In this document: one piece after another, positions 18,939-27,855 of the stretch | Layout: the number at the start of each line of letters is the position of its first letter | Numbering within the stretch: the first letter of the stretch is position 1 | Assembly (NCBI RefSeq): GCF_000934605.2 | Contig: NZ_CP010897.2 | Span: 2,914,001 to 2,978,000 of the forward strand | Direction of reading: 5' to 3' | From: Pandoraea vervacti | GTDB taxonomy: Bacteria > Pseudomonadota > Gammaproteobacteria > Burkholderiales > Burkholderiaceae | DNA: 64,000 nucleotides | Notes under the pieces: generated by a model | Databases searched by the model: none | Told to the model about the DNA's origin: nothing | The model's input: only the letters and a program-made list of their open reading frames with translations | Position numbers and translations under genes: made by a program

Positions 18939-19807
18939 CAATAGACTCCCATCAGTTGCGAGAGCTGCGCAATGTACCCGGCGTACCGGGGATGCTGCTT
19001 GATCGTCTGGGGAGAGCGTGGACGCGGCAGGTCGATCACCACCTCCTGCTCGACCTTGCCCGGGCGCGCCGACATCACGATCACGCGATCCGACAGGAAC
19101 ACCGCCTCCTCGATGCTGTGCGTGACCAGCAACACCGTCTGCCGGTGCTCCTGCCAGATGCGCAACAATTCGACGTTCAGGTTGTCTCGCGTGAGCGCGT
19201 CGAGTGCGCCGAACGGCTCGTCCATGAGCAGCACCTTGGGTTCGAGCGCCAGAATCTGTCCGATGGACGCGCGCTGGCGCATGCCGCCGGAGAGCTCATG
19301 CGGGTGATGCTCGGCGAACTGCGCGAGTCCGAGCATTTCCAGCAGCGCCTGCACACGTGGCGCGCTTTTGTCTTTCGGAATCTTGCGCAGCCGGGTGCCC
19401 AGCATCAGGTTCTGTCGCACCGTGAGCCACGGCAGCATGTTGCTCGTCTGGAAGACTACGCCGATCTCTGGCACGGGACGCGACACGCGCTGCCCGCCGA
19501 CACGCACCTCTCCGCCGTCATGCGGCACGAGGCCCGCCACGATGCGCAGCAACGTGCTCTTGCCGCAACCGCTCGCGCCCAGAATCGACACGAACTCGCG
19601 ATCGGCGATCGACAGCGAGACGTCGTCGAGAATCCTGACGGGCGCGCCCTTGCGTTGCTTGGCGGCGAAGGTCTTGTCGACGTGACTCACCTCGATCATG
19701 ACGTCGCCCGGCTTCGCACCGATGTCGGGCGTGTCGCCGCCCTGCGCAACAGAGGGCAGAGGGGAAGTCGGGAATGGCGTCACAGTGTTCGCTTTCGGAT
19801 GGCTCAT
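18938..19807 (-). CDS. ABC transporter ATP-binding protein (SsuB/TauB type)
   Basis: The 289-residue ATPase is complete: Walker A GASGCGKST, Q-loop VVFQTSNMLPW, signature LSGGMRQRASIGQIL, Walker B VLLMDEPFGALD and H-loop VTHSIEEAV. Start 19807 (MSHPKANTV) overlaps the permease stop in an ATGA junction, which decides it over the upstream in-frame start. It energises the importer whose binding protein is encoded at 21263-22288. Confidence 0.92.
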   Translation of the reverse strand: MSHPKANTVTPFPTSPLPSVAQGGDTPDIGAKPGDVMIEVSHVDKTFAAKQRKGAPVRILDDVSLSIADREFVSILGASGCGKSTLLRIVAGLVPHDGGEVRVGGQRVSRPVPEIGVVFQTSNMLPWLTVRQNLMLGTRLRKIPKDKSAPRVQALLEMLGLAQFAEHHPHELSGGMRQRASIGQILALEPKVLLMDEPFGALDALTRDNLNVELLRIWQEHRQTVLLVTHSIEEAVFLSDRVIVMSARPGKVEQEVVIDLPRPRSPQTIKQHPRYAGYIAQLSQLMGVY

Positions 19808-20547
19808 ACGTTGATCCCCCGCCACCAGACGAAGCGCGCCAGGCGCTCGATGATCCAGTACAGCGCCACGGCCAGCAGCGTCACCATGAGAATGGCGGCG
19901 AACATGACATCGGTGCGTGCTGCCGCCGACGCGAACACGATCAGGTGTCCCAGCCCCTCTTCCGACCCGATGAACTCACCGACGATCGCACCGATGACGG
20001 CCAGCGGCATGGCGATCTTCAGACCGTCGGCGAACGCCGGCAGCGCCGCGGGCAGATAAAGCCGCCAGAAGGTGTCCCACGGACTGGCGCCCAGCGCGCG
20101 GAAGTGTTCGTCGAGATTGCGCGCGACCGAGGCGAGTCCGCCCATCGTCGCCACCACGACGGGGAAGAACGCAAACAGGAACGTGGACGCCAGCTTCGAA
20201 GCGAAGCCATACCCGAACCACACGATCATGAGCGGCGCGAGCGCGATCTTCGGCATGCTTTGCAGCGCGGTGACGAGGGGGTACAGCGTGCGGCGTGCCA
20301 ACGCGCTGTAGCTGATGACCACGCCGATCACGAGGCCGCCCGCGACCGCCGCAACGAAGCCCGTCAGCACTTCGACGGTCGTCACCCAGGTGTCGGCCAT
20401 CATCTGCGGATGGACTTCCCAGGCGGCACGAAAAATGGCCGACGGCGGCGGCATCAGGTACGACTGCACCTTGAAGTACGTCACGGCCATCTCCCACAGC
20501 GCGAGCAACACGCCCCAGAACACGATCGTCTGTGCGATGCGTTTCAT
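19804..20547 (-). CDS. ABC transporter permease (SsuC/TauC type)
   Basis: The 247-residue inner-membrane protein has about six spans and the EAA-type loop ARNLDEHFRALGASPWDTFW. Start 20547 has a GGAGGAGA box. It is coupled to the ATPase by a 4-base overlap. It belongs to the nitrate/sulfonate/taurine subclass by size and arrangement. Confidence 0.88.
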   Translation of the reverse strand: MKRIAQTIVFWGVLLALWEMAVTYFKVQSYLMPPPSAIFRAAWEVHPQMMADTWVTTVEVLTGFVAAVAGGLVIGVVISYSALARRTLYPLVTALQSMPKIALAPLMIVWFGYGFASKLASTFLFAFFPVVVATMGGLASVARNLDEHFRALGASPWDTFWRLYLPAALPAFADGLKIAMPLAVIGAIVGEFIGSEEGLGHLIVFASAAARTDVMFAAILMVTLLAVALYWIIERLARFVWWRGINV

Positions 20548-20637
20548 TCGAATGTCTCCTCCGGTTGCCGATGCAGGGATCGGCCAGGGGTCTGTTGGCT
20601 TGTTGTTGATTTGTTGGTTGGCTGATCGGCGGCGGAC

Positions 20638-21213
20638 CTACGCCTTGCCGCCCGACTTTTCCTTGACCATGCCCGGCGGGGGCGGCACGACAAAGCGCTC
20701 GAACCGGAAACGGTCGAAGCTCTCGATATTGCGCTCCCACACCTTCGCCTCGTAAGGATGTGCGGCGTCGATCTGCGTCATCTCGCAATACAGCTCGACG
20801 TTGTTGCCGTCCGGATCCTTGAACACGAGGAAGTAGTTCGCGCCGGGGCCATGACGTCCGATACCGCGCACGATCTCGACATCGTGCGCACGCAGTACGT
20901 CGACGGCCTTTTCCATTTCCTCGACGCTGTCCACGAGATAGGAGAAGTGCTCCATGCCGGGACGGCTGTATCGCGGCAGGTCGTCGATGTCGGGCGAGTT
21001 CAGGGGTATCTGAGAGAGCGCGAGATCGTGGTGGTCGGTGCCGGCACGCAGGAACACCATCTGGTCGTCGATCCAGTCGGAAACGCTCAGGCCCAGGACT
21101 TCGGTATAGAACTTCACCGACTTCTGGATATCGCGCACGACCAGCACCAGATGGCCGAGTCGCTTCGGGTTGAGCTTGGGTTTGGGGGCGAGGTTGAGGT
21201 TGGGGCTTGTCAT
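20638..21213 (-). CDS. VOC-family protein (extradiol dioxygenase/glyoxalase-like)
   Basis: The 191-residue protein is a single VOC module of two beta-alpha-beta-beta-beta units. Candidate metal ligands are the His in RLGHLVLVVRDIQKS, the His in GMEHFSYLVDS and the Glu in GNNVELYCEM, the His-His-Glu pattern of extradiol dioxygenases and glyoxalase I. The ATG at 21213 is preferred over the GTG at 21219 because an AGGAG lies five bases upstream. It lies between the binding-protein and permease genes of an ABC importer, so it probably acts on the imported compound; ring-cleavage dioxygenase is a reasonable guess. Confidence 0.8.
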   Translation of the reverse strand: MTSPNLNLAPKPKLNPKRLGHLVLVVRDIQKSVKFYTEVLGLSVSDWIDDQMVFLRAGTDHHDLALSQIPLNSPDIDDLPRYSRPGMEHFSYLVDSVEEMEKAVDVLRAHDVEIVRGIGRHGPGANYFLVFKDPDGNNVELYCEMTQIDAAHPYEAKVWERNIESFDRFRFERFVVPPPPGMVKEKSGGKA

Positions 21214-21262
21214 CTCCACTCCTTGTATAGCGTCGGTTCGCGTCTCGTTGAGCGCTCGCTGC

Positions 21263-22288
21263 TCACTCGACGAACTGATTGGTATAGATGTCGGTCGCTT
21301 TGAGCGTAGGCGCGAGCTGGAAGGCCTCGCGCACGAACTGCGCGGTCGATTCCATACGCGGCACGGGCAACCAGCCTGGCTTGTGTCCCTTCGTCTCCCG
21401 GTCGCTCTCGAGCGCGCCGATCTGGCGAATCTGTTCGACCATGACCGCCTTGTCGAGCATCGGATATTGAGAGACGATCACGCCGGCCGACGCCTCCGGG
21501 TGCTCACGCATCCACGCATAGCCGCGATAGGTCGCCTGCACGAACCGGCGCACCACGTCGGGCTTCTGCTCGATCATCTTTTGCGTGGTGACGATGCCGT
21601 TGCCCACCATGTCCAGCCCGAAATCGCGATAGCGCAGCGAACCGATTTCGCGCCCCTGTTTCGCAGCAAGCGCCTTGAGCACCGGCAGGTTGGCGCCCTC
21701 CCAGCACTCGGTCAGATCGACGCGGCCTTGCAGGAACGACGGATTGATCGTCGACGGGTCAAGGCGCAGCAGTTTGACCGACGTCGGCGGCAAGCCGTTG
21801 GCCTTCAGCCATGCGGGCACGATGTTCTGCAATGGAGACGCGCCGCCGCCGCCCATCGACAAGCCCTTGAGATCGGCAGGCTTTGCGATGGTCCGACCGG
21901 GTTTGGCGAGATAGCAGATGGCCCCGGGCCACACGGCATTGATCGAGCCGACCATCTTCGTCGTGCCGCCCTGCGCACGATTGAGCATCACGCTGATCGG
22001 ATCGCCGTAGCCGAACTCGAACAGGCCCTGATCGACTTCATTGACGGTGCGTTGGCCGCCATGCCCGACGACAGCCGACACGTCGAGCCCGGCCTCCCGG
22101 TAATAGCCCTTGTGGATCGCGACGAGCACGCCGCCGGTACTGCCCTGCGGCAGCCATGAGAGGTTGAACCTGACCTTGTCCTGTGCGGCGACAGGACTCG
22201 CCCACAACGCGCTCGCCCCCACGGTGCCGAGCGTGCCGGCACACACGAGCGCCGTCCACCAGCGCCTGGTCCACTGCCACTGTTGCAT
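21263..22288 (-). CDS. ABC transporter substrate-binding protein (NMT1/SsuA type)
   Basis: The 341-residue protein has a Sec signal (long hydrophobic segment ending SPVAAQDKV). The mature part begins VRFNLSWLPQGSTGG and continues AIHKGYYREAGLDVS, the NMT1/TauA pattern of periplasmic receptors. Start 22288 has a GAGGAGG box. It supplies the permease-ATPase pair downstream. Three consecutive genes (FAH hydrolase, this receptor, VOC protein) sit close together, so uptake and catabolism are probably co-expressed. Confidence 0.87.
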   Translation of the reverse strand: MQQWQWTRRWWTALVCAGTLGTVGASALWASPVAAQDKVRFNLSWLPQGSTGGVLVAIHKGYYREAGLDVSAVVGHGGQRTVNEVDQGLFEFGYGDPISVMLNRAQGGTTKMVGSINAVWPGAICYLAKPGRTIAKPADLKGLSMGGGGASPLQNIVPAWLKANGLPPTSVKLLRLDPSTINPSFLQGRVDLTECWEGANLPVLKALAAKQGREIGSLRYRDFGLDMVGNGIVTTQKMIEQKPDVVRRFVQATYRGYAWMREHPEASAGVIVSQYPMLDKAVMVEQIRQIGALESDRETKGHKPGWLPVPRMESTAQFVREAFQLAPTLKATDIYTNQFVE

Positions 22289-22325
22289 TGCTGCCTCCTC
22301 CTGACCGCGACTCGAGCGGTCCTTG

Positions 22326-23282
22326 TTATTTGCGCTGTGCCACGACACGGTTCTCGATAGCGCCAATGCCCTCGATGCCCGCCACCATCACGTCACCCGC
22401 CTTGAGATACACGCCACGCCCCATGCCCACGCCAGTCGGCGTGCCGGTCGCGATCAGATCGCCGGGCTTGAGCGTCAGGATTTCGGACAGATAGGCGATC
22501 TGCTCCGCCACGTTGAAGATCATTCCCGCCGTCGTGTCGTTCTGCATCATTTCGCCGTTCACGGACAGCGTCATGCGCAGGTTCTGGGGATCGCGAATGA
22601 CGTCGCGCGGCACAAACCACGGCCCCAGAGGAGCGAAGGTATCGAAACTCTTGCCGCGAAACCAGTCGTGCGTGAACGGATAGTCGGTGCGACGGTTCAG
22701 ATCACGCGCGCTCACGTCGTTGATGACCGTGTAACCGGCGATCCACTCGTGCGCGTTTTCCACGGCGATATGACGCCCCGGACGGCCGATCACCACGGCC
22801 AGCTCGACCTCCCAGTCCACGCGCTCGGCATGCGGCGGCAGCACGACATCCGTGCCGGTCGCGGTCACGCTCGTCTCCGCTTTCATGAAGATGTACGGCG
22901 AGCTTTCGCTGCGCGGCGCGAGCTGGGTGCCCATTTCGGCCGCGTGCTCGTAGAAGTTGGACGCCGTGGCAAAGATCCGGCCCGGCTGATACGGCGCGCA
23001 CAGGCGATAGGTGTCGCTCGCCAGTGCGCCGACCCTGGCCGGCACGCCGGCGTCGATGGCGCGACGTACGGCCGCGCAGACCGCCTCGCCATGCACATAC
23101 CAGTTCGAAAGCAGCACCGTGAGGTCCGGCGAGCTCGCACGACCATCGTCCAGTCCCGCGCCTGCGTGACTCAGTACGGCTTCCAGATCGTACAGACGCC
23201 CGTGTTGCACCAACGCCGTACGGCGCGCTGCGACGGCGCCCGGGACTTGCGATTCATAAGTTGCGATTCCAAACCAGCTCAC
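22326..23282 (-). CDS. Fumarylacetoacetate hydrolase family protein
   Basis: The 318-residue protein has the FAH metal-site signature: DWEVELAVVIG (Glu ligands), GYTVINDVSARDLNRR, then GKSFDTFAPLGPW and DLIATGTPTGVG. These enzymes hydrolyse C-C bonds in acylpyruvates or decarboxylate and isomerise ring-cleavage products such as those of homoprotocatechuate. A GTG at 23282 with AGGAG four bases upstream is chosen; the in-frame ATG at 23303 has a weaker site. It is the first gene of the long minus-strand array and diverges from the dehydrogenase at 23440. Confidence 0.87.
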   Translation of the reverse strand: MSWFGIATYESQVPGAVAARRTALVQHGRLYDLEAVLSHAGAGLDDGRASSPDLTVLLSNWYVHGEAVCAAVRRAIDAGVPARVGALASDTYRLCAPYQPGRIFATASNFYEHAAEMGTQLAPRSESSPYIFMKAETSVTATGTDVVLPPHAERVDWEVELAVVIGRPGRHIAVENAHEWIAGYTVINDVSARDLNRRTDYPFTHDWFRGKSFDTFAPLGPWFVPRDVIRDPQNLRMTLSVNGEMMQNDTTAGMIFNVAEQIAYLSEILTLKPGDLIATGTPTGVGMGRGVYLKAGDVMVAGIEGIGAIENRVVAQRK

Positions 23283-23373
23283 ACACGTCTCCTTGTCTTC
23301 CATCGGGGAACCGATGTCGTACTTACGCATCGGTTGTCTTTTTGATTGCTATGTTGAAACACAATACATAGCA

Positions 23374-23385
23374 TATGTATACATA
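23374..23385. promoter_or_regulatory. TATGTATACATA palindrome (candidate GntR operator, site A)
   Basis: A perfect 12-bp palindrome TATGTATACATA sits in the divergent promoter between the FAH gene (start 23282) and the 2-hydroxyacid dehydrogenase (start 23440). The same core ATGTATAC occurs in three other gaps at 27.65, 28.39 and 28.53 kb, the last beside an FCD-type GntR gene. FadR/VanR-type GntR proteins commonly bind TTGTATACAA-like palindromes. Confidence 0.55.
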
Positions 23386-23439
23386 GCAACTGATTTGTAT
23401 TTTATTTTTCAATCCATCCGAACGAGGCGATTAACGTCC

Positions 23440-24462
23440 ATGCCCGACGCTCCACTGCTACTCAATCTCATCCCGCTCGAACCCCTTGCCCGCGCGCAAT
23501 TGCTCGCCGCAGGACTGCATATTCAGGACGTCGACGTCACCGCCAGCGGCTTCGCTGGACGCGGAATGTCCGGTACGTCCGGTACGTCCGACATCTCCGG
23601 CCTGACATCGCGCGCCCGGTTGCTTCTGACCAACGGCACCACTGGCCTTGACGCCGCACAGATGGACTTGCTACCGCAACTCGAACTCGTGTGCGCCTTC
23701 GGCGCAGGCTACGAGCGCATCGATATCGCAGCGGCAGCCCAACGCGGCATCGCCGTCGCGCATGCCCCCAACACGAATGGCGAAACGGTGGCCGACCACG
23801 CGCTCGCGCTGATGCTCGCGGTCTCGCGCGCACTGGTGACGCTCGACCGCGCGGTCAAGGCCGGGGGCTGGGCCAAACATCGTGCACCGCGCCCCACCCT
23901 GCACGGCGCACGACTCGGCGTGATCGGCCTGGGCAACATCGGTCAGGCCATCGCAAGGCGTGCCGAAGGCTTCGGCATGTCCGTCGGCTATCACACGCGC
24001 ACACCGCACGACGATCGACGCTGGCAGTACTTCGCGACCGTCGGGGAACTGGCCGACGCGAGCGATTTCCTCGTACTCGCCTGCCCCGGTGGTCCTTCGA
24101 CCCACCATTTGGTCAACGCAGACGTCCTCGCGCGGCTCGGCGCCGGCGGCTTTCTCGTGAACGTGGCGCGCGGCAGCGTCGTCGACACCGAGGCGCTGAT
24201 CGAAGCACTGTGCGACGGCATCATCGCCGGCGCCGCCCTCGATGTCTTCGAGACCGAACCCGATGTGCCTTCCGCGCTGCGCATGCTCGAAAACGTGGTG
24301 CTTACGCCTCACGTCTCCGGCCGCTCGCCGGCCGCATTGCAAGCCCAGATCGACTCGCTGCTGGCCAACGTGCGCGCCCACCTGGCAGGCCAGCCACTGC
24401 CAACGCCCGTCAAACCGACATTGGCGACAGTAGCGAGGACGGGTCGCAAAGCGCTGAGATAA
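23440..24462 (+). CDS. D-2-hydroxyacid dehydrogenase (NAD(P)-dependent)
   Basis: The 340-residue protein has the nucleotide-binding GVIGLGNIGQAIARR and the three catalytic residues of the family: Arg in NVARGSVVD, Glu in DVFETEPD and His in LTPHVSGRS. It interconverts a 2-keto acid and a D-2-hydroxy acid, like glyoxylate/hydroxypyruvate reductase. A Ser/Gly/Thr-rich insert (GMSGTSGTSDISG, residues about 42-54) is encoded by a 9-base tandem duplication. The ATG at 23440 follows GAGG by about 12 bases. It diverges from the FAH-led operon and shares the operator region. Confidence 0.87.
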   Translation: MPDAPLLLNLIPLEPLARAQLLAAGLHIQDVDVTASGFAGRGMSGTSGTSDISGLTSRARLLLTNGTTGLDAAQMDLLPQLELVCAFGAGYERIDIAAAAQRGIAVAHAPNTNGETVADHALALMLAVSRALVTLDRAVKAGGWAKHRAPRPTLHGARLGVIGLGNIGQAIARRAEGFGMSVGYHTRTPHDDRRWQYFATVGELADASDFLVLACPGGPSTHHLVNADVLARLGAGGFLVNVARGSVVDTEALIEALCDGIIAGAALDVFETEPDVPSALRMLENVVLTPHVSGRSPAALQAQIDSLLANVRAHLAGQPLPTPVKPTLATVARTGRKALR

Positions 24463-24466
24463 AAAG

Positions 24467-24506
24467 GAAGCGGGCAACCGGGAGACCATCGGAGGTTGCC
24501 CGCTTC
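24467..24506 (-). terminator. Strong terminator for the LVIVD gene, possibly bidirectional
   Basis: A perfect 13-bp stem GAAGCGGGCAACC / GGTTGCCCGCTTC with a 14-base loop lies between two convergent genes. Read on the minus strand it is followed by CTTTTTAT, a good T-run, so it should terminate the LVIVD transcript. On the plus strand there is no T-run; the stem may still help end the dehydrogenase message. Confidence 0.75.
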
Positions 24507-24575
24507 AACACTTCACGCTTTGGAGGCCCTGTGAAGTCGACGGCGGAGACGGCGCCGCCCTCCGGCGGTACCGCC

Positions 24576-24624
24576 CTGATGCCTTGCCTGATGCCCTTTC
24601 TGATGCCCTTTCTGATACCTCTTC
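24576..24624. repeat. Short imperfect tandem repeat
   Basis: The unit CTGATGCC followed by a T/C-rich spacer of 4-5 bases is repeated about three times, then degenerates, directly before the end of the LVIVD gene. It is not inside either gene. Confidence 0.5.
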
Positions 24625-24631
24625 CGACCGA

Positions 24632-26431
24632 TTACCGCGCAGGCCAGGGCTTCGCCGGCGCGCCCATCACCGGCTCGCCCAGCAGCGGGCTCGACAATGC
24701 GTAGGCGCCGTTCTCGGTGAAGGCCCACATGATGTTGCGGTCGTACTCGGTGTACATCGCGAAGACCCCCTTGCCCAGCGTGTAGACCGGCAGTTCCGTC
24801 TCGTCGGCCAGCCCGGGCACGAAGTAGCCGGCAATGTGCGGTTTGGCGGGATCCTTCACGTCGAAGATCTGCACGCCTGCGTTGTAGTAGGAGTACGGCA
24901 CGATGCCCTGGCGCCAGGTCCCCGACTGTCCGATCGAATTCGAGCGCTTCGGACCATAATTGCCGCCGCGCTGGCAGAAGCTCGTGAACGGCGCACCGGC
25001 AGGCACTTCCGGTTCCGGCAACTTGGCAGCGACCTTCATCTTCGCGGGGTTGCGGGCGTCCACCACGAAGATGTCCTTGAACGGCTCGTAGCAGTCGCGG
25101 TTCATCGGATACCCGCTGGTGAACACGTAGCCGGTGCGCTCGTACTGGCTCACGTCGGCGTTGTCGTACTCCGTGCCGGCGAAACTCGGCGCGGTGTTCA
25201 CGTTGCCCATGACCTTCGGATGCGCGGGATCGGACAGGTCGAACGACCACAGTCCCAGACCGCCCATCGCGCCGAAACCCACCTTGCCGCCCTGCTCAAG
25301 CGGTTTCGGCAGGAAGATCGGCATACGCGAGCCCATCCACGACGTTCGATTACCCGCGCGCGGGTTCTGCAAATACGCCTGCTCATGCTCCGTGTTGCCG
25401 AGGATCTGACCGGGCACCGAGATCTGCGAGACGAACTTCGGATTGGCCGGATCCGACATGTCCCATACCTGATAGCCCGGCGAATACAGATAGTTGGGGT
25501 ATTCGGTGAGCGCGTAGCTATCGTCGGGCGCCGACGAGAGAATCATGTACTTGCCGCCGTAGAACTCGGGCGAATCCAGCGAGCCGGAGCCTTGCTGCTG
25601 TCCGACTGGCGCGTCCGGATGCTTGTAGTCGGTGGTGCGTGTGGCGATCAGCTTCCAGTCGGACGGCAACGGGCCGTCCATCACAAACACCTTGAAACCC
25701 TTGAGCGAGTTGTAGTTGCGCTGCGCCGCGACCTTGTCGGGCTGCTTCGACTTGTCGCGCATCAGCCCGTAGCGTCCGATTTCGAAGGACGCGACGAGGA
25801 TCGGCTTGCCCAGCTTCTTGTTCCACACGATGGTGGCGCCGCCGAGATAGTCCTGGATGTTATCGGCGTCGAACTTCTCGCTCGACCCCTTCGGGCCCCA
25901 CACGCCGCCCTTCGAATAGACCACTTTGCCGTTGGCCGGATCGGTCACGTCCATGATGCGCAGATAGTCGCGGTCATGGATGTAGAGATAACGCTTGCCG
26001 TTGAAGTCGGCGATGTTGTTCCACGCGTGGAACGGCGAATCGACGCCGGGATAGAACGCGAGCACCTTCACGTTCTTGGCGTAGCTCTTCTTGTCCCAGA
26101 ACGTCAACTCGCCGGGAAAGCGCTGTCCGGTGTGCACTTCGGGCGTCGCCTTCGGCCAGATGAACTTGCCCGTGGCCGGGTCCATACCGTAATCCACACC
26201 GGGCTTGAGCGGCTTGGGCTCACGATCCGGCGTGAGACGCAGCCATCCGGCCAGATACGGATCTTTGACATTCGGCGTGCCGGGCGTGCCAGCGGGTTGT
26301 GTGTCGAGCGGCGCGGCCTGCGCCGCCGGCGCACTCTCGGGCGCCGAGGCACGCGCGGCGAGCGCCATCGTGAGCGCGGCGAGCACTGCGGTCGCGGTCA
26401 ACGAAACGCTCAGGGTGTGCTTGCGAAACAT
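24632..26431 (-). CDS. LVIVD-repeat beta-propeller protein, exported
   Basis: The 599-residue protein has a Sec signal (MFRKHTLSVSLTATAVLAAL, ending near ARASAPES). The mature part contains LVIVD-type blades: YLYIHDRDYLRIMDVTDPAN, YQVWDMSDPANPKFVSQI, GLWSFDLSDPAHPKVMGNV, and QIFDVKDPAKPHIAGYF. Each ends in D-P-x-x-P with a strand, a known propeller-blade consensus. It should be a secreted or periplasmic seven-bladed-type propeller. No catalytic residues are evident; some homologues sit in catabolic operons without assigned role. A T-run terminator follows. It lies 96 bases downstream of a porin gene on the same strand, so envelope uptake is plausible. Confidence 0.8.
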   Translation of the reverse strand: MFRKHTLSVSLTATAVLAALTMALAARASAPESAPAAQAAPLDTQPAGTPGTPNVKDPYLAGWLRLTPDREPKPLKPGVDYGMDPATGKFIWPKATPEVHTGQRFPGELTFWDKKSYAKNVKVLAFYPGVDSPFHAWNNIADFNGKRYLYIHDRDYLRIMDVTDPANGKVVYSKGGVWGPKGSSEKFDADNIQDYLGGATIVWNKKLGKPILVASFEIGRYGLMRDKSKQPDKVAAQRNYNSLKGFKVFVMDGPLPSDWKLIATRTTDYKHPDAPVGQQQGSGSLDSPEFYGGKYMILSSAPDDSYALTEYPNYLYSPGYQVWDMSDPANPKFVSQISVPGQILGNTEHEQAYLQNPRAGNRTSWMGSRMPIFLPKPLEQGGKVGFGAMGGLGLWSFDLSDPAHPKVMGNVNTAPSFAGTEYDNADVSQYERTGYVFTSGYPMNRDCYEPFKDIFVVDARNPAKMKVAAKLPEPEVPAGAPFTSFCQRGGNYGPKRSNSIGQSGTWRQGIVPYSYYNAGVQIFDVKDPAKPHIAGYFVPGLADETELPVYTLGKGVFAMYTEYDRNIMWAFTENGAYALSSPLLGEPVMGAPAKPWPAR

Positions 26432-26526
26432 GTCTTCCTCCTTCGTCTCAAAAATCTTCTCTCCAGCGCACGGATCGTGGGATCGCCCGTGCAGGAGGCG
26501 TGATGCGGAAAAGCCGGAATGTGCGC

Positions 26527-27576
26527 TCAGAACGCGTGACGAATGCCCAACTGCACGCCCGACGGATTTTGTGAGCCGGTCGGGGTGACCTGGAACGTCA
26601 CGGGGTAATGGACCAGCGTGTCGTTGCTGTGCTGGACACGAGCGTAGGTGGCGTAAAGTGTGGTGCGCTTAGACATCCCGTACATGTAGCCGACGACAAA
26701 ACCGTTGGCGTTCGAAAGCGCCTTGTTGTCGTCGTCCTGACGGTGCACGAAGCTCGCATAGAAGCGGTGGCGATCCGTGAGCGCATAACGCACGCCCGCC
26801 TGAATGTCCCAGCCGCGCACGTTGAACGCCACGTACGGCGGATACGCGTAATAGCCGTTGTACGTGTGATAGATCAGCGTCGGCTCGACGCTGCCGAACT
26901 TGTACGTCGCTGCGAAATAGTTGTCGCGCGACGAATGGATCTGGCTCGCCGAATAAATGTCGCGGGTGTACTGCAGCTCGCTCACCGCGCCGAGAAAGAT
27001 GTCGCCGCTGCGATATTCGAGGGCGGCGGAATAGAAGCGGCCGGCGCGGGTCCCGTCGCCCAGACCGGTCGTCGCCATGAAACGCGCGTTCAGGCCGTAC
27101 CAGCTGGGGGTCTTGTATTGAATGGCGTTATCGACGCGATACGACGCGTAGAAGAACTCCATGTTGTTGACCATACTGAAGTCGGCCGCCCAGCTCGGAT
27201 CGGCGTAACCTGCGATCCAGTACGATGGCGTGAACTGGCGCCCCAGCGACAGATCGCCCCACGGCCCCTTGATGCCGACAAACGATTGCCGCGCCTGTGC
27301 GGACTGCACGCCATTGGTCGCCGTAAACATCGGCTCGTAGGTGAAGAAGGCGCGGTTGCCGCCGCCCAGTTCTTCGTAACCGCTCAGATTGAAGCGAGAG
27401 TTGTTCAGCCCGCCGCTGGACATTCTCGTGACCTTGCCGCCGTTCGCCCCCGATCCCCACAGTTGCTCGAGATTCAGGTCAATGAAACCCGAGAGCGATA
27501 CCCCCCCGGAAGATTGCGCATACGCACCACCCTGCATTGCCCCCAGCAGCAATGCACACAACACTCGCTTCTTCAT
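26527..27576 (-). CDS. Gram-negative porin (trimeric)
   Basis: The 349-residue porin has a signal peptide (MKKRVLCALLLGAMQGGAYA) and mature start QSSGGVSLSGFIDLNLEQLW. It has the constriction-loop-like segment LSLGRQFTPSYWIAGYAD and the C-terminal QLGIRHAF ending in Phe, typical of BAM-inserted barrels. Start 27576 has an AGGAGA box. It precedes the LVIVD gene and has a copy of the ATGTATAC palindrome about 80 bases upstream, so it probably belongs to the same regulon. Confidence 0.9.
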   Translation of the reverse strand: MKKRVLCALLLGAMQGGAYAQSSGGVSLSGFIDLNLEQLWGSGANGGKVTRMSSGGLNNSRFNLSGYEELGGGNRAFFTYEPMFTATNGVQSAQARQSFVGIKGPWGDLSLGRQFTPSYWIAGYADPSWAADFSMVNNMEFFYASYRVDNAIQYKTPSWYGLNARFMATTGLGDGTRAGRFYSAALEYRSGDIFLGAVSELQYTRDIYSASQIHSSRDNYFAATYKFGSVEPTLIYHTYNGYYAYPPYVAFNVRGWDIQAGVRYALTDRHRFYASFVHRQDDDNKALSNANGFVVGYMYGMSKRTTLYATYARVQHSNDTLVHYPVTFQVTPTGSQNPSGVQLGIRHAF

Positions 27577-27653
27577 GCTGTCTCCTGATAGTTCTCGTTT
27601 TTGTCGCGGCGCCCCCTCGTTGCTTGTCAGGATGTCAGCCGCCCGCCTGTTGT

Positions 27654-27663
27654 ATGTATACAA
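27654..27663. promoter_or_regulatory. ATGTATACAA site upstream of the porin (site B)
   Basis: The 10-mer ATGTATACAA lies 78-87 bases before the porin start codon; a degenerate TTATACATAT copy follows at about 27677-27686. Same core as sites A, C and D. Confidence 0.5.
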
Positions 27664-27855
27664 TCTTTCGAACGATTATACATATCAAGGAAATTGAATT
27701 TCTACTGCTATTTATTTATACAAACGACCGATTTTGTTATAGCGGGTTACCCCTGACGACCGACACTCACGTCAATGTCGATGCGCCCGAACCGCCGCCG
27801 GCCAACCTGTCCGGCGGGGTTGCCGCGCAATGCAGCGCGAGGCGGCCCGCGGCAA

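Noticed and set aside
24511..24536. CTTCAC / GTGAAG pair after the terminator stem
   Set aside because: Arms are only six bases and the loop is long; the adjacent 13-bp stem with T-run is the convincing terminator.
24584..26503. Long open frame on the plus strand, 639 residues, antisense to the LVIVD gene
   Set aside because: It is a shadow of a high-GC gene. The frame has no recognised motif, and the LVIVD gene has a signal peptide and blades.
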